A DNA stretch of 64,000 nt, taken from assembly GCF_010974945.1 (NCBI RefSeq), contig NZ_JAAIVB010000008.1, forward strand, positions 124,001 through 188,000, written 5' to 3'. Positions 37,609-45,644 of the stretch are shown piece after piece. The DNA is from Noviherbaspirillum galbum. Its GTDB lineage: Bacteria > Pseudomonadota > Gammaproteobacteria > Burkholderiales > Burkholderiaceae_D. Every line of letters starts with the position of its first letter. Position 1 is the first letter of the stretch. A program made the translations under genes and the position numbers. The notes under the pieces are model-generated. The model had not been told where the DNA came from and ran no database searches. It was given only the letters and a program-made list of their open reading frames with translations.

Positions 37609-37914
37609 ATGTATATCGTTGCCATCGCATGGATGTATGTGGTCCTCATGATGTCGATCACCGAGCACTCGGTGGTCGCCGGCATCGCGACCTTCCTGCT
37701 GTATGGCGTCCTCCCGCTTGTGATCATTTTATACTTGATGGGTACGCCGCAGCGCAAACGCAACCGCGTAAAAGCAGAAAAATTACTACGTGAGGAAAAG
37801 GCGGCCATGGCGCCATCCGCCCCGCCGGACCAAGACGCGGCGCATCATGGCGAGGAGGCAGGTCCGACCCAACCCGTGGCTGAAAACGGCAAGCCTGGCG
37901 TGCCGCCGGCATAA
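37609..37914 (+). CDS. Small membrane protein divergent from phaC
   Basis: A 101-aa product from the ATG at 37609 (an in-frame start at 37585 would add eight residues; neither has a clear ribosome site). It has two hydrophobic helices, MYIVAIAWMYVVLMMSI (1-17) and VVAGIATFLLYGVLPLVIIL (about 22-41), then a short basic stretch (QRKRNRVKAEKLL) and a Pro/Ala/Glu-rich tail of about 45 residues. I recall similar short double-helix proteins with an MGTPQRK motif in Burkholderiales, of unknown role. Convergent with pgeF at 78 bp. Confidence 0.75.
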   Translation: MYIVAIAWMYVVLMMSITEHSVVAGIATFLLYGVLPLVIILYLMGTPQRKRNRVKAEKLLREEKAAMAPSAPPDQDAAHHGEEAGPTQPVAENGKPGVPPA

Positions 37915-37992
37915 ACCGTTACGAGCTCATTCTCACCACGGCCTCACTTCGCTTCCTGGCAGCAATGAATGTTCGCCGATGATGGCGAATTC

Positions 37993-38760
37993 CTACTTGA
38001 GCCAGATCAAGGAGGCCATGCGCCCCGTCACGCGGTCCCGGCGATAGGAATAGAAGCGGGATGCTTCGGTGACCGTGCACCAACCGCCTCCCGAGACGTT
38101 GGCGACACCGGCATGGCGCAGCCTCAGTCGTGCCAGCGCATAGATGTCCGCTAGAAATTTTCCTCCGGTTCCGGCGATGGGGCGGAAGGCAGCGTCCGCT
38201 TCCGCATGCGCCGCGCGGAATGCCGCCCTGACGTCTTCCCCCACCTCGAAGGCACCAGGCCCGATGGCCGGTCCAAGCCAGGCGACGATCTCGCCGGCGC
38301 CTGCATCGCGCATGCGCGCCAACGTATTTTCCAGCACCCCGCCGGATAGGCCGCGCCAGCCGGCATGCGCCGCACCGACCACCCTTCCCTGCACGTCGCT
38401 GAACAGGACCGGCAGGCAGTCGGCAGTCTGGATGATGCACACGGCGCCCGGACCGGCCGCGACGCTGGCATCCGCATCGACCGTCGCGCCGGGAGCGATG
38501 CCGGCAGCATCCGCCACCCGGCTGCCATGCACCTGGTTCAGCCAGGCGGGTTCGGCGGGGAGATCCTGCCGGAGCAAGGCACGGTTCGCGGCCACCGCCG
38601 CGGGATCGTCCTGGACGTGGGTGCCGAGGTTGAAGCCGCCGCTGCCATCCAGCGCCGCATACGGTCCGCGGCTGACGCCGCCGCTGCGCAGCGTGGAGAT
38701 GGTACCCACCCCGGGCGGCAAGGCGGGCCAGTCGATGTCGAGGTAGCGGCCGCGATTCAT
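37993..38760 (-). CDS. pgeF: Laccase-domain protein PgeF (YfiH)
   Basis: Member of the YfiH/DUF152 family: zinc or copper-bound purine nucleoside phosphorylase/deaminase-type enzymes, also linked to peptidoglycan editing. The 255-aa product starts at the ATG at 38760, overlapping the rluD stop as ATGA. Metal ligands are in the expected places: LNQVHGSRV (His), TADCLPVLF (Cys) and GAAHAGWRGL (His). In many proteobacteria this gene follows rluD, as here, and both follow divergently from bamD. Confidence 0.93.
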   Translation of the reverse strand: MNRGRYLDIDWPALPPGVGTISTLRSGGVSRGPYAALDGSGGFNLGTHVQDDPAAVAANRALLRQDLPAEPAWLNQVHGSRVADAAGIAPGATVDADASVAAGPGAVCIIQTADCLPVLFSDVQGRVVGAAHAGWRGLSGGVLENTLARMRDAGAGEIVAWLGPAIGPGAFEVGEDVRAAFRAAHAEADAAFRPIAGTGGKFLADIYALARLRLRHAGVANVSGGGWCTVTEASRFYSYRRDRVTGRMASLIWLK

Positions 38761-39788
38761 GCCGATTCCGCCGGATCGATGCGGGCCGACTGCAGCAGCG
38801 CCAGCATGTCGTCGGGAAGCGGCGCCTCCCATTCCTTGTGCTTGCCGGAACGTGGATGATCGAGCCCGAGGCGGAAGGCATGCAGGGCTTGCCGGTGGAA
38901 GGCGCCCGCGAGATGGCTCTTGCCATAGAGCTGGTCACCCACCAGCGCGAAGCCGATGGAAGCCATGTGGACGCGGATCTGGTGGGTACGCCCGGTCTCG
39001 AGGCGGCAGCGCAGCAGGCTGACCGGCTTGCCGTCGATGCTCCCGGACGCGACGCGCTCGTAATGGGTGACCGCCGGCTTGGCGCCGTGGTGATCCGAGA
39101 CCGCCATCTTGACGCGATCGCGCGGATGACGGCCGATGGCTGCCTCGATGCGGCCGCTGATCTGCGGCTGGCCCCAGACCAGCGCCAGGTATTCGCGCTT
39201 GACGGTGCGCGCCTGAAGCTGGCGGACCAGGTCGGTCTGGGCCTCGATGGTCTTGGCCACGACCATCAGGCCGCTGGTTTCCTTGTCCAGCCGGTGCACG
39301 ATGCCGGCGCGCGGCACGGCGGCGATCGCCGGGACGTGATGCAGCAAGCCGTTGAGCAAGGTGCCGGACCAGTTGCCGGCGGCCGGATGCACGACCAGTC
39401 CGGCCGGCTTGTTGATGACGAGGATGGAGGCGTCCTCGTGGAGAATGTCCAGCGTCATCGCCTCTGCATTGAAGGCCTGGTCCTCTGGCACCGTCTGCGG
39501 CGCCACGGTCAGCACTTCGTCGCCCAGCGCGGTGGTCTTGGGCTTCACCGGCTGGCCGTCCACGGTCACGTGGCCGGATTCCATCCATTGCTGGAGCCGG
39601 CTGCGCGAATACTGGGGTGCCAGCATGGACAGGGCCTTGTCCATGCGCAGCCCGCAATGCTCGGGCCCGAGCGCCAGCACCAGCGTTTCGCCGCCGGGGG
39701 CGTCATCGTCGTCGTTCAGGGCAAGGTCGTTGTCGGGAAGGGTTTTCTGCAAATTCGGATTTTCGTCTGGCATCGATGCAAGTTCCAT
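38757..39788 (-). CDS. rluD: 23S rRNA pseudouridine synthase RluD
   Basis: Makes pseudouridines in helix 69 of 23S rRNA. The 343-aa product has an acidic N-terminal tail (ALNDDDDAPGG), an S4 RNA-binding domain (about 40-110, MDKALSMLAPQYSRSRLQQWMESGHV) and the catalytic domain with IVHRLDKETSGLMVVAK, in which Asp is the nucleophile, followed by ETGRTHQIRVHMASIG. It lies opposite bamD, with pgeF coupled downstream. Start could also be the second Met (39773). Confidence 0.94.
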   Translation of the reverse strand: MELASMPDENPNLQKTLPDNDLALNDDDDAPGGETLVLALGPEHCGLRMDKALSMLAPQYSRSRLQQWMESGHVTVDGQPVKPKTTALGDEVLTVAPQTVPEDQAFNAEAMTLDILHEDASILVINKPAGLVVHPAAGNWSGTLLNGLLHHVPAIAAVPRAGIVHRLDKETSGLMVVAKTIEAQTDLVRQLQARTVKREYLALVWGQPQISGRIEAAIGRHPRDRVKMAVSDHHGAKPAVTHYERVASGSIDGKPVSLLRCRLETGRTHQIRVHMASIGFALVGDQLYGKSHLAGAFHRQALHAFRLGLDHPRSGKHKEWEAPLPDDMLALLQSARIDPAESA

Positions 39789-39792
39789 CAGC

Positions 39793-39798
39793 TATAAT
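39793..39798 (+). promoter_or_regulatory. Candidate -10 element for bamD
   Basis: A perfect TATAAT 36 bp before the bamD ATG and just outside the rluD start, in the 45-bp divergent gap. No convincing -35 is present. Confidence 0.4.
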
Positions 39799-39833
39799 CG
39801 GTCTCTTGTTCAGATGTATTCTTGCAAAACGTC

Positions 39834-40637
39834 ATGCAAAAAAGATCGTTGAAGTTCCTCGCCCCCGCCCTGGCAATGGCCATCGTGTTGTCCGGATGCG
39901 GCCTGCTGCCGGACAAGGCCGACGAGACGAGGGACTGGTCAGCCTCGAAATTATACTCGGAGGCCCGTGACGAACTGTCGACCGGAAGCTACGACAAGGC
40001 AATCCAGTACTTCGAGAAGCTGGAAGCGCGCTATCCCTTCGGCACCTATGCCCAGCAGGCGCAGATGGAAATCGCCTACGCCTACTACCGCCAGTCCGAT
40101 TCGCCGCAGGCCCTGGCCGCGATCGAACGCTTCATCAAGCTGCATCCGAACCATCCGAACGTCGACTACATGTACTACCTGCGCGGTCTGGTGAATTTCA
40201 ATGACAGGCTCGGCTTCTTCGACTTCATCGTCCGGCAGGACCCGAGCGAACGCGATCCGAAGGCGGCCCGCGAAGCCTTCGATTCCTTCCGCCTGCTTGC
40301 CGAGCGCTTTCCCGACAGCATCTACGCCAAGGACGCCATCGCGCGCATGAAGTACCTGGTGAACGCCCTGGCGCAGTATGAAGTGCATGTGGCGAGCTAC
40401 TATTACCGGCGCGGCGCCTACCTGGCGGCGGCCAACCGGGCCCAGACCGCGCTGGTGGAGTATCGCGAGGCGCCGGCCGTCGAGGAAGCCCTGTCCGTCA
40501 TGGTCCGTTCCTACGATGCGCTCGGCATGACCGACCTGCGCGAAGACGCCAAGCGCGTGCTGGACAAGAACTTTCCGAACAGCGTCTACCTGCGCGGCGG
40601 CCCCGACCGCAGCGGCCCCTGGTGGAAGATCTGGTAA
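39834..40637 (+). CDS. bamD: Outer membrane assembly lipoprotein BamD
   Basis: Essential lipoprotein of the BAM complex that inserts beta-barrel proteins into the outer membrane. The ATG at 39834 gives 267 aa; the upstream TTG adds little. A lipoprotein signal ends at LSGC with lipidated Cys22. The rest is five TPR-like helical repeats, with ARDELSTGSYDKAIQYFEKLEARYPFG and QMEIAYAYYRQSD typical of BamD/ComL. It is transcribed away from rluD and converges with yaaA. Confidence 0.95.
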   Translation: MQKRSLKFLAPALAMAIVLSGCGLLPDKADETRDWSASKLYSEARDELSTGSYDKAIQYFEKLEARYPFGTYAQQAQMEIAYAYYRQSDSPQALAAIERFIKLHPNHPNVDYMYYLRGLVNFNDRLGFFDFIVRQDPSERDPKAAREAFDSFRLLAERFPDSIYAKDAIARMKYLVNALAQYEVHVASYYYRRGAYLAAANRAQTALVEYREAPAVEEALSVMVRSYDALGMTDLREDAKRVLDKNFPNSVYLRGGPDRSGPWWKIW

Positions 40638-40697
40638 GCCGCCACGCGGGTGTCCGCTACGACCATCCGCAGGCGCGCTAAGGCAAGCCCTTGGAAT

Positions 40698-41483
40698 TCA
40701 ATCCCCGGTCCGGCGCCGGAATACCCAGACGGCGTCGCTCGATGCCTCCGCGTCGAACGCATAACCGTCTTCGCTGAATTCCTTCAGCTTCGCCGGCTGG
40801 CTGATGTTGTTGACCGCCGCATGGCGCGCCATGAGTCCGCGCGCCCGCTTGGCGAAGAAAGAAATCACCTTGTACCTGCCGTTTTTCCAGTCCTCGAAGA
40901 CCGGCGTGATGACGGGGGCATCCAGTAGGCGCGGCTTGACGACCTTGAAGTATTCTTCGGAAGCGAGGTTGACCAGCACCTTGCCGCGCTTGCCCTTCTG
41001 CGATGCCAGCGCCGCATTGATCGCCTGCGTGACCTGGTCGCCCCAGAAGGTGTACAGATCCTTGCCGCGCCCATTGGCGAGCCGGGTACCCATCTCCAAG
41101 CGGTAGGGTTGCATGAGGTCGAGCGGGCGCAACACGCCGTACAGGCCGGAGAGGATGCGCACCGAGGATTGAAGATAAGCAAGCTGCTTCGGACTCAGCG
41201 ATGGCGCCTGCAAGCCGTCGTAGACGTCGCCGTCGAAGGCAAGGACCGCCTGCTTGGCATTATTGGATGTGAAGCGCCGCGACCAGGAAGCAAAACGCGC
41301 GACGTTCAGCGTCGCGATGCTGTCAGAGACGTCCATCAGGCTGGCGACGTCGGCGGCCGACAGCTTTCGCAGGACCTCGATCAGTTCCGCGGCCTGGGGG
41401 ATGAATTCCGGCAGGGTTTTCTCATCGGTGACCGGCGGCGTGTCGTAGTCCAGGGTCTTGGCGGGGGAAAGTACGATCAGCAT
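40698..41483 (-). CDS. yaaA: Peroxide stress protein YaaA
   Basis: DUF328 family; lowers free iron and so limits Fenton damage during peroxide stress in E. coli. The start is the ATG at 41483 (261 aa; [16 protein letters not shown]). Family signatures: the N-terminal [54 protein letters not shown] and the [12 protein letters not shown] basic segment near the C-terminus. It starts 33 bp from the divergent PIN gene. Confidence 0.95.
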   Translation of the reverse strand: MLIVLSPAKTLDYDTPPVTDEKTLPEFIPQAAELIEVLRKLSAADVASLMDVSDSIATLNVARFASWSRRFTSNNAKQAVLAFDGDVYDGLQAPSLSPKQLAYLQSSVRILSGLYGVLRPLDLMQPYRLEMGTRLANGRGKDLYTFWGDQVTQAINAALASQKGKRGKVLVNLASEEYFKVVKPRLLDAPVITPVFEDWKNGRYKVISFFAKRARGLMARHAAVNNISQPAKLKEFSEDGYAFDAEASSDAVWVFRRRTGD

Positions 41484-41516
41484 GCAGCAAAAGAAGAATT
41501 CGATTAACAGCCAGCA

Positions 41517-41957
41517 ATGATACCGAAACGCATCGTCATCGACACGAACGTCTGCCTCGACCTCTTCGTCTTCCACGACCCGCGCTGGTCCGCCCTCCTC
41601 CTCGCCTTGCACGAACGCCGGGTCGAAGCCGTGACCCGGGACGACTGCCGCGACGAATGGCGCGCCGTCCTGCACTATTCCCACCTGCCTCTGGATGACC
41701 GGTCGCGCCCCGTGGCGGATGCCGAATTCGCCGCCCTGATCCAGGTCATCGGACGCCAGGATCTTGTCCCGCGCGTCGACGTGGTCCTGCCGAAGTGCAA
41801 GGACACCGACGACCAGAAATTCCTCGAAATTGCGCGCGATGCCGGCGCGGAAGTGCTCATCACCAAGGACAAGGCCCTGCTCAAGCTTGCCAAGCGGACG
41901 GCCAGGGCCGGCCTGTTCCAGATTCTGCCGCCGGAGAAATGGACTCCGCCGGTTTGA
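41517..41957 (+). CDS. PIN-domain protein without a partner antitoxin
   Basis: A 146-aa PIN-fold ribonuclease-like protein of the putative toxin family (COG1569 type). The acidic residues are retained: [10 protein letters not shown] (first Asp), an Arg/Asp/Glu stretch, and [27 protein letters not shown] (later Asp pair). VapC-like toxins use these to cut RNA. The usual small antitoxin gene upstream is absent, since only 33 bp separate it from yaaA, and downstream is ybdL. So it may be a solo PIN protein with a host role. Confidence 0.85.
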   Translation: MIPKRIVIDTNVCLDLFVFHDPRWSALLLALHERRVEAVTRDDCRDEWRAVLHYSHLPLDDRSRPVADAEFAALIQVIGRQDLVPRVDVVLPKCKDTDDQKFLEIARDAGAEVLITKDKALLKLAKRTARAGLFQILPPEKWTPPV

Positions 41958-42033
41958 CGCATGGCCGCACCACGCCTGCATCCACCATCGAATCGGCTCT
42001 ACAATGTCGGTTTTGCCATCCAGGTTGAACCGC

Positions 42034-43209
42034 ATGAACGCCCCTCTTCCCGCTCAGACTCCCACATTGGCATCCCGGCTTCCCAAGGTCGGCACGACCA
42101 TCTTCACCGTCATGTCGGCGCTGGCCGCGGAAAAGGGCGCGGTCAACCTCGGCCAGGGCTTCCCGGATTTCGATTGCGACCCGGCACTGGTCGATGCCGT
42201 CACCGGCGCCATGCGGGCGGGCCTGAACCAGTATCCGCCCATGACCGGCATCCCGGCTTTGCGGGAAGCGATCTCGGCCAAGGTGTCCGCGCTTTACGGC
42301 CATCGCTATGATCCTGCGACCGACATCACCGTCACCGCCGGCGCCACACAGGGCATCCTGACCGCCATCCTGTGCTGCGTGCATCCCGGCGACGAAGTGA
42401 TCGTCATCGAACCGGTCTACGACAGCTACGTGCCGGCCATCGACATGGCGGGCGGCGTGCCGATGTTTGTGCAGATGGAAGTCGGGCCGGACGGCTACAG
42501 CGTCCCATGGGATCGCGTCGCCGCGGCCGTGACGCCTCGCACACGGGCCATCATGATCAACTCTCCGCACAATCCCACCGGCTCCATCCTGCGGAGCGCC
42601 GACCTCGATGCGCTCGCCGGCATCCTCCGCGGCACCAACATCCTGCTTATTTCGGACGAGGTGTACGAACACATGGTCTATGACGGCCAGCAGCATGAAT
42701 CCGTCTGCCGCCATCCCGAACTCGCGGCGCGCGCTTTCGTCATTTCCAGCTTCGGCAAGACCTACCATGTGACCGGCTGGAAGATCGGCTACGTCGCCGC
42801 GCCTCCGCCGCTGATGGCGGAATTCCGCAAGGTCCACCAGTTCAACGTCTTCACCGTCAATACCCCGGTGCAGCACGGCATCGCGCAATACATGCGCGAC
42901 CCCGCGCCCTACCTCCAGCTCGCCGGCTTCTACCAGGCCAAGCGCGACCTGTTCCGGGAAGGGCTGGCAGGCAGCCGCTTCAAGCTGCTTCCTTCCGACG
43001 GCACGTACTTCCAGTGCGTCGATTACTCCGCCATCTCCAGCCTCCCCGAGGCCGAGTTCGCGACCTGGCTGACCAGCGAGGTCGGCGTCGCCGCGATCCC
43101 GGTATCAGCCTTCTACAGCAAGCCGCGGGAGTCGGGCATCGTTCGCTTCTGCTTCGCGAAAAAGGATGACACGCTGCGGCAAGCATTAGGACGCCTTGCA
43201 AGCTTGTAA
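42034..43209 (+). CDS. ybdL: PLP-dependent methionine aminotransferase
   Basis: Class I/II aminotransferase closely matching E. coli YbdL, which prefers methionine and aromatic amino acids. The ATG at 42034 gives 391 aa (an in-frame ATG at 42004 is possible). Key segments: [69 protein letters not shown], and the PLP lysine in [16 protein letters not shown]. The YbdL group is close to kynurenine aminotransferases, which is the main alternative. No pathway genes are adjacent. Confidence 0.9.
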   Translation: MNAPLPAQTPTLASRLPKVGTTIFTVMSALAAEKGAVNLGQGFPDFDCDPALVDAVTGAMRAGLNQYPPMTGIPALREAISAKVSALYGHRYDPATDITVTAGATQGILTAILCCVHPGDEVIVIEPVYDSYVPAIDMAGGVPMFVQMEVGPDGYSVPWDRVAAAVTPRTRAIMINSPHNPTGSILRSADLDALAGILRGTNILLISDEVYEHMVYDGQQHESVCRHPELAARAFVISSFGKTYHVTGWKIGYVAAPPPLMAEFRKVHQFNVFTVNTPVQHGIAQYMRDPAPYLQLAGFYQAKRDLFREGLAGSRFKLLPSDGTYFQCVDYSAISSLPEAEFATWLTSEVGVAAIPVSAFYSKPRESGIVRFCFAKKDDTLRQALGRLASL

Positions 43210-43316
43210 ATATTTCTTGGCGTTCACACTTTTTGGTTGCACAATAAAAAGGCAAGGAGAATCCGGCTCCCGAGCCAGCTTAAGCAACCTAAACGGTCGC
43301 ATATCGCAATGATCCT

Positions 43317-43356
43317 GCCCGCCGCGCGCCATCCGCAAGGATGGCGCGCGGCGGGC
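43317..43356 (+). other. Perfect 18-bp hairpin in leader of the 43399 gene
   Basis: Arms 43317-43334 and 43339-43356 are perfect complements, all 18 bp, with a GCAA tetraloop (GNRA type). Most pairs are GC. It ends 42 bp before the start of the degenerate HD-GYP gene and 108 bp after ybdL. No T-run follows, so it is not a classical terminator. It may be a stable leader structure or a mobile palindromic element. Confidence 0.75.
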
Positions 43357-43398
43357 CAGTTCTGACTTGGGCGCGGCAACCCGTTACGAGGGGGGACG

Positions 43399-44547
43399 AT
43401 GTTCGATCAGAGACGCATCAGCTTGGCGGATATTGCCATCGGCGAACCATTGCCGTGGGATGTCTACGGAGAGGGAAATCGGCTGCTGCTCAAGCGTGGC
43501 CAGGTTATCGTGAGCATGCGGCAGGCGGAAAGCCTGCTGTCGCGCGGCCTGTTCATCCATGCCGACGAGCAGGAAAAAGGCGCCCAGCCAAAACAGGAAC
43601 AGCGTGCCGGCGCCAAGGCCGAGCAGCCCTCCGCCCTGCGCTTCATCAACCTCGCCACGAAACGCCTGGAACGCGTTCTCTACAACTTCGCCAGCGAGGA
43701 AAACGTCCAGGCCAAGGTGCTGGAAGTCGTGAAGGCGCTCGGTTACGCAGGAACGGTGAATGCGGATGTCTGCCTCGCCGCCATGCTGCTCAACCAGGGC
43801 AGTTCGAGCTACGCCGTCCGGCATGGCGTGGATAGCGCGCTGCTTGCCCGGCAGGTGGCGCGCGCCATGAACAAGACCGAGCGGGAAGTCGAGGACATCA
43901 TGGCGGCCTGCCTGACGATGAACATCGGCATGCTGCGCCAGCAGGACCAGTTCCAGGCGCGCACCGAGCCGCTCGGCCCGAAGGACGCCGAACTCGTCAG
44001 GAACCATCCTGCCGAAAGCGTCCGGATGCTCCGCCAGGCCGGGATTGACCGTCCCGATTGGCTGGAATTCGTCCTCCTGCATCACGAACTCGACAACATC
44101 CAGCCCAGCGTGGAAGGCGGGATCCGAGAAATTCCCCAAAATGCCAAGATCGTCTCGCTGGCCGACCGCTACACCGCCTCGGTCACGACGCGGAAATACA
44201 AGAAAACCTTGCTGCCGGCGATGGCGTTGCGGGATGTGTTCATGAAGAACGGAACGCCGAGCGACCCGACGCTGGCCGCCTACTTCGTGAAGGAACTCAC
44301 CACCTATCCGCCGGGCTCGCTGGTGAAATTGCAGAGTGGTGAAGTGGGCGTCGTCACGCGCCGGGGCAAGTCGTCCACTACGCCGACGGTGCATGCCTTT
44401 CTCGGGCCGCGCGGCGCGCCCTTGTCCTATCCGATCGCCCGCGACACGAGCAAGGACCTTTACCTGATTCGCGGCGCGATCCCCGGTGATGCGGCCGCCC
44501 TGTGCTTCAGCCTGCAGCAACTATGGGGAAGCGACGCAGCGCTTTGA
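43399..44547 (+). CDS. Degenerate HD-GYP-domain protein
   Basis: A 382-aa product. The N-terminal region (about 1-60) resembles the DUF3391-type domain often found before HD-GYP. From about 120 to 275 an HD-GYP-like fold is recognisable: RHGVDSALLARQVARAMNKTEREVEDIM, RNHPAESVRMLRQAGI, LLHHELDNI and IVSLADRYTASVTTRKYKK. The defining HD is replaced (CLTMNIGML where LLHDIGKIG is expected) and the GYP motif is gone. Hence it is probably inactive as a c-di-GMP phosphodiesterase and could be a binding protein. The C-terminus (about 300-382) has KLQSGEVGVVTRRG. A long leader with a hairpin precedes it. Confidence 0.8.
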   Translation: MFDQRRISLADIAIGEPLPWDVYGEGNRLLLKRGQVIVSMRQAESLLSRGLFIHADEQEKGAQPKQEQRAGAKAEQPSALRFINLATKRLERVLYNFASEENVQAKVLEVVKALGYAGTVNADVCLAAMLLNQGSSSYAVRHGVDSALLARQVARAMNKTEREVEDIMAACLTMNIGMLRQQDQFQARTEPLGPKDAELVRNHPAESVRMLRQAGIDRPDWLEFVLLHHELDNIQPSVEGGIREIPQNAKIVSLADRYTASVTTRKYKKTLLPAMALRDVFMKNGTPSDPTLAAYFVKELTTYPPGSLVKLQSGEVGVVTRRGKSSTTPTVHAFLGPRGAPLSYPIARDTSKDLYLIRGAIPGDAAALCFSLQQLWGSDAAL

Positions 44548-44583
44548 GGTCCTGAAGTAGTTTCCCTCACGATTGCAGGCTAG

Positions 44584-45387
44584 TCAGTAGACGGAGCGAA
44601 CCTCGCGCAGCTTGTTCCAGAAACGCTCCGCGAAATCACGGTAGTCGTCATAGAACTGCCTGGAAAAGCCGAGGTAGTAGTAATTGTCGGAGAGCGGTAC
44701 CGGCAGCACTTCCACGGTCCTGTGGTATTTGCCGGCGACGAGCACGGCCACATCATTTTCATAGCCCGCCATCAGGTCCACGCGCCGGCTCGCCAGCCTC
44801 GCCAGGTTCTGCTCGTCAGTGCGGCCGGCTTCGTCGGGTACCGCACGACCGCGCTTGACGGCCTCTATCATGGCATCCGTGCCGGATGCCACCGCGACAG
44901 GCAGGCTGACATTCACGAAATTGCGGCCGTTCCAGTCCGCCCGGCTATCGAAACGCCGCGCCAGCACGATGCGCGCCGAACCCAGCGCGCGGCTGCTGTC
45001 CGTCTTCGCGCCCTTCATCGGCAGCGCCATGGTGCCCTGGTTGCGCACCGAATCGCTTGCGCCGATCAGGGCATCCACCTCGCCCTGTTTCAGGTATTCC
45101 TTGCATTGCGACCATGGCGCGATCGTGGTTTCGACATGCGCTCCCAAGCCTTGCGCTGCTGCCGAAACGATACGCTGGAAGGTCCCGGGCAAGTCCGGAT
45201 CCGGACTGGTGAACGGCATCCAGGGCCGCTCGTCGACGCACACCCGCACCGTCATTCCGATGCCATGCGCCGGCGCGTGCACGCCGGCCAGCAACCAGAA
45301 CATCAACATCAGGCACAGGAAGAATTCCCTGTGCACTCCATCGCCCAATGCACGCGCCTGCCGCCCGGCTTGCATGATCGTTTCCAT
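44584..45387 (-). CDS. Periplasmic solute-binding protein, family 3 type
   Basis: Secreted amino-acid-type binding protein. The ATG at 45387 has AGAAGG four bases upstream, better than the ORF start at 45417, giving 267 aa. A signal peptide covers about 1-42 (FFLCLMLMFWLLAGVHAPAHG). The mature part has VCVDERPWMPFTSPD (cleft start), WSQCKEYLKQGEVDALIGASDSVRNQG, and ends DYRDFAERFWNKLREVRSVY. No permease or ATPase gene is next to it, so it may feed a sensory receptor or a distant transporter. Ligand unknown. Confidence 0.82.
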   Translation of the reverse strand: METIMQAGRQARALGDGVHREFFLCLMLMFWLLAGVHAPAHGIGMTVRVCVDERPWMPFTSPDPDLPGTFQRIVSAAAQGLGAHVETTIAPWSQCKEYLKQGEVDALIGASDSVRNQGTMALPMKGAKTDSSRALGSARIVLARRFDSRADWNGRNFVNVSLPVAVASGTDAMIEAVKRGRAVPDEAGRTDEQNLARLASRRVDLMAGYENDVAVLVAGKYHRTVEVLPVPLSDNYYYLGFSRQFYDDYRDFAERFWNKLREVRSVY

Positions 45388-45644
45388 TTTCCTTCTCCCT
45401 GGCCGATGCAACGTCATGGCGAATTTTTTTGATGATCCATGACATTAATCAAGATAGGAGAAAAATTATTAATGGCAACAAATTTTTTCGCGATTTCGGA
45501 AATGAATTTCTATCAACAAGGTGAGGATTAATTAATTTTTCATTTGGGCATTGAACGGCGTGGCTAAGCTCGCAACGAAATCCTGGAACGGGCCTTCGCG
45601 CGGCGTGGTGAAGGCGGAAGAATTTCTCATTGAAGGGAATGGCG

